A stretch of 64,000 nt of DNA from Actinophytocola xanthii. Its GTDB lineage: Bacteria > Actinomycetota > Actinomycetes > Mycobacteriales > Pseudonocardiaceae. A program made the position numbers and the translations under genes. The notes beneath the pieces were generated by a model. That model saw only the letters and a program-made list of their open reading frames with translations. It did not search any database and was not told where the DNA came from. Positions 33,787 through 41,070 of the stretch are shown piece after piece; the stretch's first letter is position 1; each line of letters opens with the position of its first letter. Location of the stretch: contig NZ_MSIE01000019.1 in the NCBI RefSeq assembly GCF_001921205.1, forward strand, positions 61,774 to 125,773, in the 5' to 3' direction.

Positions 33787-35652
33787 TCAGCCCGGCGCCC
33801 CAGCCTCGCCGACGATGTCCATCAGCAGGATGCACCCCTGGACGGAGCCGCTCGGGTTGCGCAGCGAGCTACAGCGCACGGCGAGGGTGACCAGCCGGCC
33901 TCGCCGGTTCACCGCGTCCACCTTGACGACCGTCTCGAAGCTCGCGTCGGCCAGCGCCTGGCGCACAGCGGGCTGCAGCTCGGTCACCGGCAGTCCGATG
34001 TCGAGGTTGAGCAGGTGCTGGTCGATCGCCTCGTCGCCGCGCAGGCCCCACAGGTCCTCGGCACCGCGGTTCCAGGCCAGTACCCGCATCTCCCGGTCCA
34101 CCACGGCCAGGCCCGACCCCACCGAGGTGAGGACCGACTCCAGGAAGTCGTTGACCTCGTCCAGCTCGAGCGAGCGGTCCCGCAGCGTGTCGTTGGTGGC
34201 CTGGAGCTCCTCGTTGGTGGACTGGAGCTCCTCGTTCATCGTCTCGAGCTCCTCGTTGGTGGACTGGAGCTCCTCGTTCGTGGTCTCCAGCTCCTCCACA
34301 GTCGACTGGAGCTCCTCGTTCGTGGTCTCGAGCTCCTCGTTGGTGGACTGGAGCTCCTCGTAGGCCGACTCCAGCTGCCGGTTGGCGTGCGCGAGCTCGT
34401 CGAGCAGCGCCCGCGCCGCGGTGACGTCGTGGAACACGATCGACACCCCGATCAGGCCGCCGTCCGCCTCGACCAGCGGGTTCACGTGGATCTCCAGCCA
34501 CGCCACCTCGCCGGAGACGCGCTGCCACTCCACGTCCTCGATCCGGATCGCCCGGCGCTCCACCTTCGCCTGCTCGACGTAGCCACGCAGCTCCACCGGC
34601 CGGTAGGAGACCTCGAGATCGCGCAGCAGGCGTCCGACGTCGCGGGAGGACAGCCCGAACACGATCTCCGCCTGCTGGTTGACCAGCGCGACGGTGTCCT
34701 CCGCGGTGATGACGACCTGCGCCACCGGGCTCGCCGAGAACGCGTACTCCCGCAGCTGGTCGAGGCTCCCGATCTCGCCGTGGCGCTCGTAGGTCAGCCC
34801 CTGGGCGGGGAACTGGCCCAGGCCGGCGGGCGTCGTGGCGGTCTTGCGGAACACCCGCCGCTTGAGGTCGACGGGATCGAAGATGCGGGCGTGGGACAGC
34901 AGCATCTCGGCCTTGCCGAGGAACAGGAGTCCCCGCGGTGCGAGCGCGAAGTGCAGCCGGGACAGGATCCTCGCCTGGGTCTCGGCGTTGAAGTACATCA
35001 ACGTGTTCCGGCAGACGAGCAGGTCGATGCGGGAGATCGGAGCGTCCTGGACGAGGTCGTTGCGGCCGAAGATGACCGAGCGGCGCACGTCCTTGCGGAA
35101 TACGTGCTGGTTGGCCGCCCGATCGAAGTACTTTTCCACCAGGTCCGGTGGCAGGTGCTCCACCGCGGCCGTGGGATAGGTGGCCTGCCGAGCCTGGGCG
35201 AGCGCCTCCTCGTCGACGTCGGTGGCGTAGATCTTCACCCGCTGGCGGAACCGCTCCACGCCCAACGCCTCGGCGAACAGCATCGCCAGCGAGTACGCCT
35301 CCTCCCCGGACGCGCAGCCCGCGCTCCAGATCCGCACCGGATCCTCCGGCGACCGCTCGGCGAGCATGGTCGGCACCACGTCGGTACGCAGGTACTCCCA
35401 CGCCTCGGGGTCGCGGAAGAAGCCCGTGACATTGATCAGGATCGTGTTGAACAGCGCGTTGAACTCCTCGGCGTCGACCTGCAGCAGGTCGATGTAATCG
35501 CCGTAGCCCTCGAGGGTCACCTGGCTCATCCGCCGCCTCACCCGCCGGGAAAGACTGGTGCGCTTGTAGCCGGTGAAGTCGAAGCCGCGGGCCTCCTTGA
35601 GGTAGGACAACAACGCCTCGAAGTCGCCGGGAGCGTCGGTGGAAGAGGTCAC
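33787..35652 (-). CDS. CheR-type methyltransferase fused to PAS domains
   Basis: 621 aa. Residues 10-270 are a CheR methyltransferase (NVTGFFRDPEAW, WSAGCASGEEAYSLA for AdoMet, CRNTLMYF). A PAS domain (residues about 295-420) follows, then eight heptads of the EELQSTN/EELETTN type forming a coiled coil, then a second PAS domain (LAVVDREMRVLAWNRGAEDL). There is no CheB domain in this chain; the CheB-like protein is encoded two genes upstream. No receptors or flagellar genes are visible, so the target is probably a soluble signalling protein. Cytoplasmic. Confidence 0.88.
   Translation of the reverse strand: MTSSTDAPGDFEALLSYLKEARGFDFTGYKRTSLSRRVRRRMSQVTLEGYGDYIDLLQVDAEEFNALFNTILINVTGFFRDPEAWEYLRTDVVPTMLAERSPEDPVRIWSAGCASGEEAYSLAMLFAEALGVERFRQRVKIYATDVDEEALAQARQATYPTAAVEHLPPDLVEKYFDRAANQHVFRKDVRRSVIFGRNDLVQDAPISRIDLLVCRNTLMYFNAETQARILSRLHFALAPRGLLFLGKAEMLLSHARIFDPVDLKRRVFRKTATTPAGLGQFPAQGLTYERHGEIGSLDQLREYAFSASPVAQVVITAEDTVALVNQQAEIVFGLSSRDVGRLLRDLEVSYRPVELRGYVEQAKVERRAIRIEDVEWQRVSGEVAWLEIHVNPLVEADGGLIGVSIVFHDVTAARALLDELAHANRQLESAYEELQSTNEELETTNEELQSTVEELETTNEELQSTNEELETMNEELQSTNEELQATNDTLRDRSLELDEVNDFLESVLTSVGSGLAVVDREMRVLAWNRGAEDLWGLRGDEAIDQHLLNLDIGLPVTELQPAVRQALADASFETVVKVDAVNRRGRLVTLAVRCSSLRNPSGSVQGCILLMDIVGEAGAPG
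34192..34359 (-). repeat. Eight 21-base tandem repeats encoding a coiled coil
   Basis: Eight copies of a 21-base unit (plus strand ctggagctcctcgttggtg with variants) encode heptads alternating EELQSTN and EELETTN. The period of seven residues gives a continuous coiled coil between the two PAS domains, a signalling helix that probably dimerises the protein. Copy number may vary among strains. Confidence 0.85.
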
Positions 35653-35671
35653 GCTGGCACGTTACCGCCCG

Positions 35672-36406
35672 TCACGCCCGCAGCACCGCCCAGACGACCT
35701 TGCCACCGGCCAGGGTGCGCGAGCAGCCCCACGTGACGGACAGGTCGGCGACCAGCGCGAGGCCACCCCGACCGGCGTGACCGGTGTCGGGCCGGACCGG
35801 CTCGGCCAGCGCCGGGTCGTCGTCGTAGACCGCGACGGTGAGCAGCCCCCGGCGCAGCTCGAGGCGCAGCGACGGGGCGCAGTAGGTGTGCAGGAGGGTG
35901 TTCTCCACCAACTCGTTCGTGATCAGGACCGCCGACTCGACGCACGAGACGACCTCCCAGTCCAGACAGAGGTCCCGTACGTACTGGCGGGACAACGATG
36001 CGCTGACCATCGAGTTCGGCAGCACACGGCGGGCCAGCCGGCGTACCGGCGGGCGGTGCGCGGAGGCCAGGGCCGTCTCCACCGACTCGTGGACCGGAAG
36101 GTAGCGGGCCAGGCGGTAGTCGGTGATCCCGGCGCGCCGCCGCTCGTCGCCTGCGGCGACCAGCAGCGGCACCCCGGGCCACTGGGCGAGCTGGGTGCAC
36201 AACGACGAGAACAGCGAGTACGCGGACGGGTCGGGTACGACCAGCCGGTCGACGTCCACGATGACCGCTCGCGGCTCGTCGACGGCGGCCTTCAGCACCA
36301 GCGACCGCAGGTCCCCGTAGGTGAGGGAGTCCAGGACGCCCCGCGGCACCAGCACGAGGGCACCCTGGTGCTCCTCGAACTCCACGTACAGCGGCGACCG
36401 GTCCAT
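35672..36406 (-). CDS. STAS-like and HATPase domain protein (anti-sigma factor type)
   Basis: 244 aa from ATG 36406, one base after the CheB-like stop. Residues 5-110 resemble a STAS domain (VLVPRGVLDSLTYGDLRSLV, AVIVDVDRLVVPDPSAYSLF). Residues 120-244 are an RsbW-like HATPase domain: ITNELVENTLLHT holds the N-box Asn and GRGGLALVADLSVTWG the G-box. Fusion of an antagonist-like and a kinase-like domain is unusual and suggests a self-contained partner-switch module, or that one half is regulatory. It is in the same operon as the CheB-like gene. Confidence 0.8.
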   Translation of the reverse strand: MDRSPLYVEFEEHQGALVLVPRGVLDSLTYGDLRSLVLKAAVDEPRAVIVDVDRLVVPDPSAYSLFSSLCTQLAQWPGVPLLVAAGDERRRAGITDYRLARYLPVHESVETALASAHRPPVRRLARRVLPNSMVSASLSRQYVRDLCLDWEVVSCVESAVLITNELVENTLLHTYCAPSLRLELRRGLLTVAVYDDDPALAEPVRPDTGHAGRGGLALVADLSVTWGCSRTLAGGKVVWAVLRA

Positions 36407-36407
36407 C

Positions 36408-37466
36408 TCACCTCGTCTCCCCGCCCTGCCGCGCGGCCACTTCCAGCGGACCGCGGAGCAGCGCGGCCGCGTCCATGGCCTCGGCCGCGTTGTGATTGTA
36501 GCGACCGGCGAGTTCGGTGCTGCCGCGCTCACGAGCCTGGTCAGCCATGCGCTTGCTCAATGCCGCCTTCTCGTCCAGGGTGCGGATCGCGATCGACAGT
36601 GCACGTTCCCAGGATCCGCCCAGGGCGTTCAGCAGGGCCTCGGCGGTCCACGCGTGTCCGACTCGGCAGCGGTAGCGGGTGGCCGGCGACATCTCGACCA
36701 GCGCCCCGTCGCAGTCGGGGCAGGTGAAGCCCGACACGGGACCGAGCTGGGCCGGGTCGTGACGGGCGTGGGCCGGAGAGTCGGTGGTGGCGATGTCGTT
36801 CTCCAATCGCATGAGCCTGGAAGGCGCCGGCGCGCTGCCGATCTCCACTTCCTCCCGGCTGAGCTTGTCCAGGAGCGAACCAATCGCGCGGACCGGAAGG
36901 ACGTGGTCGACGCGCAGGCTGGCGAGCGCGTGCCGCGGCATGGTCGGGAAGAGCGCCTCCTCCGGGTCCTGTACGACGACGGTCCCGCCTCGGCTCACGA
37001 TCGAGAGCAGTCCGGCGACCCCGTCGTCCAGAACCCCGGAGAGCAGGACGCCGGTGGTCGCCGGGCCGGCGGCGATCGCCGCGGAGCGGAACAACGCGTT
37101 GATCGCCGGACGCCGGCCGTTCTCGGTGGGGCCGTGCGACAACGCCACGGTGCCGTCCAGCAGCAGCAGGTGGTGGTTGGGCGGCGCCACGTAAACCCGG
37201 CCGTGGACGAGGGCCTCGCCGTGCCTGGCCGCCGCGACGGGCAACTCCCCCGCACGCTGGAGGATTGCCGGCAGCGCACTGGACCCCCCGGGCGGGAGGT
37301 GCAGCACGACCAGCACGCTCGCCGCGAGCTCGTGGGGCAGCCCCGCGACGAACCCCTGCAGGGCTTCCACCCCACCCGCGGAGGCACCCACCACGATGAC
37401 GTCTCTCCCGCGCCCGCCGGCCGCGAGGGCCGCGGAGTTGGAATGGTTGTCTGAGCGGGAGCTCAT
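36408..37466 (-). CDS. CheB-type methylesterase with C-terminal zinc-ribbon-like region
   Basis: 352 aa from ATG 37466 (GGAGG five bases upstream). The catalytic domain shows GASAGGVEALQGF with the Ser, VVLHLPPGG with the His and LLSGVLDDGVAGLL with the Asp of the triad. It has no receiver domain. Residues about 225-270 hold CPDCDGALVE and YRCRVGHAW, a CxxC/CxxxH pattern like a small zinc site, seen in CheB-like proteins with a C-terminal extension. Probably reverses methylation by the CheR-PAS protein. A SigB/SigF-like promoter lies 28 bases upstream. Confidence 0.87.
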   Translation of the reverse strand: MSSRSDNHSNSAALAAGGRGRDVIVVGASAGGVEALQGFVAGLPHELAASVLVVLHLPPGGSSALPAILQRAGELPVAAARHGEALVHGRVYVAPPNHHLLLLDGTVALSHGPTENGRRPAINALFRSAAIAAGPATTGVLLSGVLDDGVAGLLSIVSRGGTVVVQDPEEALFPTMPRHALASLRVDHVLPVRAIGSLLDKLSREEVEIGSAPAPSRLMRLENDIATTDSPAHARHDPAQLGPVSGFTCPDCDGALVEMSPATRYRCRVGHAWTAEALLNALGGSWERALSIAIRTLDEKAALSKRMADQARERGSTELAGRYNHNAAEAMDAAALLRGPLEVAARQGGETR

Positions 37467-37804
37467 CGGGCCTCCAAACTGGGCAAGTAATGGGCTACCC
37501 CGTCCTTTCCAGGCGAAACTCAGTCGCTTGCGGGTGTTCGGACGGGTCGATCCGTTCGTGCCGCGCCAGCTCGCTGAAGTCCTCACCGATCGAGTGAGGA
37601 GGACGCTGCAACGCGCACAGCGTGCCGCCCAGATCCTGGGAGCGCGGGCGGACACGTTGACAGAGCGTGGTCAGACCGGTCGGATGGAGGCGTGCCCCAG
37701 GTCGCACTCATCCGGCGCCGACACGTGGATTTCGCCCTCGTGGCCGCCCAGAGCTGTGCCGGTTCGTCCCGCCAGCCCGTCGCCGATCCCATCGAGGTGC
37801 GCCC
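37467..37804. other. 338-base divergent intergenic region
   Basis: It lies between the CheB-like gene (minus) and the winged-helix gene (plus). Apart from the SigB/SigF-type promoter at 37495-37519 and the GAGG ribosome site for 37805, I see no gene or structured element. Short open frames here lack the codon bias of real genes. Confidence 0.5.
37495..37519 (-). promoter_or_regulatory. SigB/SigF-type promoter of the CheB operon
   Basis: On the minus strand GTTT (37519-37516), 15 bases, then GGGTAG (37500-37495). This fits the actinobacterial SigB/SigF consensus GNNT-N14-16-GGGTAT/C. The leader to the CheB-like ATG is 28 bases. Confidence 0.6.
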
Positions 37805-38272
37805 GTGTCGCCGACACCGTCCGTCGTCGTCCAGCTGAAGATCGAGATCCCGAGGGATCCCGCCATCTTCGCCGCCCTGTCCGACCTGCTGCACTCGCTC
37901 GCCGAGCTGCCCGGCGTCGAGGTCGACCGGCCCGCGGTCGCCGAGCCGGCGGAGGACGGGCTGCGGATCGTGCCGCACTCGCGCACGGTGCTGCACCGAG
38001 GGCTGGCGGTTCCGTTGACCCGCCTGGAGTTCGATCTGCTGCTGTACCTGAGCGAGCGCCCCGCGCAGGTGCTCCCGCGGGACACCCTGCTGGCCGACGT
38101 GTGGGGCTTCGACCAGCCGGTCAACAGCAGGACGGTGGACGTCCACGTCAAACGGCTGCGCGACAAGCTGGGCGTCGGCGGAACCTGGATCGCCACGGTC
38201 CGCGGCGTCGGCTACCGCTTCGACGGCGAGGACGTGGTCATCGAGCCCGCTCCCGCGACGACCGGGTTCTGA
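37805..38272 (+). CDS. OmpR-type winged-helix protein without receiver domain
   Basis: 155 aa from GTG 37805 with GAGG before it. The C-terminal 100 residues are a Trans_reg_C winged helix: VPLTRLEFDLLLYLSERP, NSRTVDVHVKRLRDKLG and TVRGVGYRFDG. The N-terminal 55 residues are too short for a receiver (QLKIEIPRDPAIFAALSDLL) and lack the phosphorylatable Asp, so activity is not set by a histidine kinase. It is divergent from the CheR/CheB/STAS module. Target unknown. Confidence 0.82.
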   Translation: MSPTPSVVVQLKIEIPRDPAIFAALSDLLHSLAELPGVEVDRPAVAEPAEDGLRIVPHSRTVLHRGLAVPLTRLEFDLLLYLSERPAQVLPRDTLLADVWGFDQPVNSRTVDVHVKRLRDKLGVGGTWIATVRGVGYRFDGEDVVIEPAPATTGF

Positions 38273-38288
38273 GGCGTTGGCGAGGTGT

Positions 38289-38525
38289 TCAGCACAGGTA
38301 GGCCTGGACGAGGTCGATGAGGTTGTCCTCGAGGGTCCGGGCCTCGCGCCGTTCGATCCGGGCCCAGGCCGCGGCCTGGGCGTTACAGTCCGGGTCGGTG
38401 TCGGCGACGGCGGCGTAGACGCGGGCGCACCACCGGTGGTGGGCCACCCACGCCAGTATCCCCTCGTCGCTTCCCGGGCGGCGCGCTTCGAGCATGGCGT
38501 GCGCCTCCGCGAGCGTTCTGACCAC
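38289..38525 (-). CDS. Small helical protein resembling the AMED_5909 type
   Basis: 78 aa from GTG 38525, which has GGGGAG at good spacing; upstream GTGs at 38546 and 38558 would extend it. The sequence LAEAHAMLEARRPGSDEG then WVAHHRWCARVYAAVADTDPD and a helical tail resembles small proteins encoded next to XRE regulators in Amycolatopsis relatives. I recall this as the AMED_5909 group but cannot verify it here. It is near the XRE gene in the same direction. Function unknown; perhaps an antagonist or partner of the regulator. Confidence 0.55.
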   Translation of the reverse strand: MVRTLAEAHAMLEARRPGSDEGILAWVAHHRWCARVYAAVADTDPDCNAQAAAWARIERREARTLEDNLIDLVQAYLC

Positions 38526-38733
38526 GTGCTGCTCCCCTTCCTCCACACGAGCAGGCACGACGTGCCTGGCGGCGGGCTTCCCGTCGGGTCTCCCGGGCGC
38601 GGCAGAACACGCAGTAGGTGCGGTGTCCGTCCACCGCGTCCTGCCAGCGCACCGTCCAGTAGCCCAGCACCGGGCCGACAGTTCCCCCGACCGTCACACC
38701 CAGGACGATGACGAGGACGGCTTCGGTGCTCAC
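38383..38733 (-). CDS. Small membrane-anchored protein, uncertain C-terminus
   Basis: GTG at 38733. The first 30 residues (VLVIVLGVTVGGTVGPVLGY) form one membrane helix, followed by a conserved-looking DAVDGHRTYCVFCRARET segment with CxxC and then a basic tail. After about residue 60 the translation becomes an Arg-Gly-rich sequence that looks like a shadow of the overlapping downstream gene. Either the gene ends earlier through a frameshift here or the overlap of 143 bases is real. I trust the N-terminal half only. Confidence 0.4.
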   Translation of the reverse strand: MSTEAVLVIVLGVTVGGTVGPVLGYWTVRWQDAVDGHRTYCVFCRARETRREARRQARRACSCGGRGAARGQNARGGARHARSAPPGKRRGDTGVGGPPPVVRPRLRRRRRHRPGL

Positions 38734-38795
38734 GGCGCTGGATCATGGACGCGGGTGGGGGCCGCACTTTCACAGCCGGTACAGCAGCGGCCAAA

Positions 38796-39989
38796 TCACC
38801 CGTTCGGGGCGATTCCCAACCGCAGCGCGAACCGCCGGAGGTCTCCGCCGGCGGTGCGGCCGGAGGTGAGCAGGTCCACGACCGCCTCCCGCACCCAGAC
38901 GTTGCACCGAACCTGTTGCGGCGCCAGCTCCTCGGCACGCAACAACGCACGCACACCCTCGTCCCGCGTACGGCGTTCGGTCAGCAGGCCACGGCCGTAG
39001 TCCATCCAGAATGCCGCCTGCCGGGACGGAGTGATCGTCTCGGGACGCACCTGCTCCGCCACCTCCGCCACCTGCGCCCCCCACCCGAGTTCGACGCCGA
39101 TGCACACCCGCCAGATCCCGACGTTCGTCCGCCCGAAGTTCATCAACCCCGCCGGCCAGAGCGAGGTCATGACGCTGAGCTGGTCCGCCATCGCCTCCGC
39201 CTCGCCGAGGTGAGTCTGAGCCAGATCGGCATCTCCCTGGGCCGCCGACGCGAGCGCCGCCGTCAGATGGCACATGCCGCGAGTCTCGGGGCGCTCGAGG
39301 GGCGCCTGCTCGGCAGCCGCCACAGCCAACTCGTACTGACGCGAGCGGCTGGTGTCGGAGAGAAGTTTCGCCCGGCCCCATGCCGCGACCGCGGTCCACA
39401 CCGGATCGTCCAACCGCTCGGCCACGCGCCGGATCCGATCGGCCGCCAACGCCGGGAGGCCGGGGAAACCCAATCGGGTGGCGATGTTCCCCGCGCCGAA
39501 GTAGGCACTGATCAAGGGCACCAGCGCTTCCCGCTCCGTGCGGGGATCCGCGGCCGCCACCAGCAGCTCGCGGATCAACCCCGGCAGCAAATCGACCTGC
39601 GCCGCGAAGTCGGACACCGCACGAAGAGCCGTCAACGTACGCACGTCGTCGAGCACCTCGGCCCACGGACGCACGGGCGCGTCCGGAACCTCACCAATCC
39701 ACCAGCCGCTCAACACATCCGAAAGAGTGACCACCGCGTCCCGCGACCCGGCGAAGATCTCGTCGAACGGGTCATAGGGCCGACCAATCAACTCCGCCGG
39801 ATGAACGCGCAACGCCCGGGCGAGCGACTCCAGCACCGAACGCTTCGTCACCGCCCGTTCCCCGCGTTCGATCATCGACAGGTACGACACCGACACGCCA
39901 GCCAACCCGGCGGTCGCGGTCACGCTCATCCCCCGCCAGGTACGAACCTCCCGCACCCGACGGCCAATACGCACATATCCGGTATCCAC
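38796..39989 (-). CDS. XRE-family regulator with TPR-like C-terminal region
   Basis: 397 aa from GTG 39989 (GGGGG six bases upstream; TTG at 39995 is less well placed). Residues 8-65 are an XRE HTH (RRVREVRTWRGMSVTATAGLAGVS, then SYLSMIERGER). The remaining 330 residues are helical repeats with Ala-rich pairs (ALASAAQGDADLAQTHLGEA), like the TPR-containing BldB-linked or WhiJ-type regulators of actinobacteria. Such genes occur many times per genome beside small partner genes, as here. It is divergent from the PEBP stress operon. Confidence 0.85.
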   Translation of the reverse strand: MDTGYVRIGRRVREVRTWRGMSVTATAGLAGVSVSYLSMIERGERAVTKRSVLESLARALRVHPAELIGRPYDPFDEIFAGSRDAVVTLSDVLSGWWIGEVPDAPVRPWAEVLDDVRTLTALRAVSDFAAQVDLLPGLIRELLVAAADPRTEREALVPLISAYFGAGNIATRLGFPGLPALAADRIRRVAERLDDPVWTAVAAWGRAKLLSDTSRSRQYELAVAAAEQAPLERPETRGMCHLTAALASAAQGDADLAQTHLGEAEAMADQLSVMTSLWPAGLMNFGRTNVGIWRVCIGVELGWGAQVAEVAEQVRPETITPSRQAAFWMDYGRGLLTERRTRDEGVRALLRAEELAPQQVRCNVWVREAVVDLLTSGRTAGGDLRRFALRLGIAPNG

Positions 39990-40080
39990 CGACAACCCCC
40001 ATCGCCGACCGACGTGTCCCCGACGCTACCCGCGCGGGGCCTCGACCGTCCCCCGACGGGCGGAGATCTACCCCGCCGCG

Positions 40081-40105
40081 GGTTAGCCGGAACCGGACCG
40101 GGTAG
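40081..40105 (+). promoter_or_regulatory. SigB/SigF-type promoter of the PEBP-DUF2795-Vms1 operon
   Basis: GGTT (40081-40084), 15 bases, then GGGTAG (40100-40105), the same -10 and spacing as the CheB-operon site on the other strand. The transcript would have about a 35-base leader before the PEBP gene. Confidence 0.55.
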
Positions 40106-40146
40106 GCGGTGTCGGAGGAGGAATCCGAGCACCACAGGAGGACGCC

Positions 40147-40686
40147 ATGCCCCAACCCGACCCGGACCGCGCCGCCGGCCCGCTGGGCACCAGGGCCACG
40201 AGCCGCGACGACATTCCGACCGACGAGCCGGCCGGGAGCGAGCTCATCGTGCGCAGCGCCGCGTTCAGCGACCACACGCTGATCCCGGACCGGTACTCCT
40301 ACGAGGGCGAGAACGTCTCGCCGCCGCTGGAGTGGAGCGAACCGCCGGACGGCACGGCCGAGCTCGTCCTGCTCTGCGAGGACCGGGACGCCCCCACCGG
40401 CACGTTCGTGCACTGGGTGGTCACCGGCATCCGGCCGGACACGACCGGCGCCGAGGAAGGCTCACTCCCGGCCGGCGCCAGCGCGGCCCGCAACGGGTTC
40501 GGCAAGCCCGGCTGGGGCGGCCCCCGCCCACCGGTCGGCGACGAACCGCACCGGTACTTCTTCCGGCTGCATGCCGTGGACCAGCCGGTGTCCGTCGGTG
40601 ACCAGCCCACGGCCGAACAGGTGCGTGCCGCGCTCGAGGGGCACACCCTCGCCACCGGCACCCTGGTCGGCACCTTCGGCCGCTGA
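40147..40686 (+). CDS. YbhB/YbcL-family (PEBP, Raf kinase inhibitor-like) protein
   Basis: 179 aa with AGGAGG upstream. The PEBP signature is present: ENVSPPLEWSEPPDG, LLCEDRDAPTGTFVHWVV and the GPRPP loop with HRYFFRLHAVD. The ligand pocket of this fold binds phosphate or phospholipid head groups; bacterial members are often stress-induced and of unknown role. It is the first gene of an apparent SigB/SigF-type operon with DUF2795 and Vms1-like genes. Confidence 0.88.
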   Translation: MPQPDPDRAAGPLGTRATSRDDIPTDEPAGSELIVRSAAFSDHTLIPDRYSYEGENVSPPLEWSEPPDGTAELVLLCEDRDAPTGTFVHWVVTGIRPDTTGAEEGSLPAGASAARNGFGKPGWGGPRPPVGDEPHRYFFRLHAVDQPVSVGDQPTAEQVRAALEGHTLATGTLVGTFGR

Positions 40687-40716
40687 GCGCGGTCGCCTGC
40701 CGCGGAGGTGAGACAG

Positions 40717-41022
40717 ATGGTCGCCACCCGGCCCGAACTACTCCGGGAAGCCCTGTCCTCGGCCGACTTCCCGGCCGACAAGGACACGCTCGTGCGGTAC
40801 GCCGAGCAGGCCGGCGCCGACGAGGACACGATCCGCGCCATTCGCGCGATCCCGCCGGTGTCCTACGCGAACCTCGCCGAGGTCACGCAGTCCGTCACGT
40901 TCGAGGGCGACCAGTCCCCGGCCGAACGGGCCGCGCGCCAGCGCGCCAACGTCCCACCGGGCCTCGCCGAGGCGGAGCGGGACGTGCCGCCGCACCCGAT
41001 CGCCGAGGAGAAGCGGCGCTGA
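40717..41022 (+). CDS. DUF2795-like protein
   Basis: 101 aa from ATG 40717, with GGAGG upstream. The N-terminal 55 residues (SADFPADKDTLVRYAEQ, then DTIRAIRAIPPVSYANLAEV) match the DUF2795 fold, a small helical domain often found in stress operons. The C-terminal half is polar and charged. Function not established in the family. Spacing to its neighbours (30 and 48 bases) fits one operon. Confidence 0.8.
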   Translation: MVATRPELLREALSSADFPADKDTLVRYAEQAGADEDTIRAIRAIPPVSYANLAEVTQSVTFEGDQSPAERAARQRANVPPGLAEAERDVPPHPIAEEKRR

Positions 41023-41070
41023 GCCGCACCGGCCACGGCCCGGCCGCGGCACTGACCCGAGGAGGAAACC

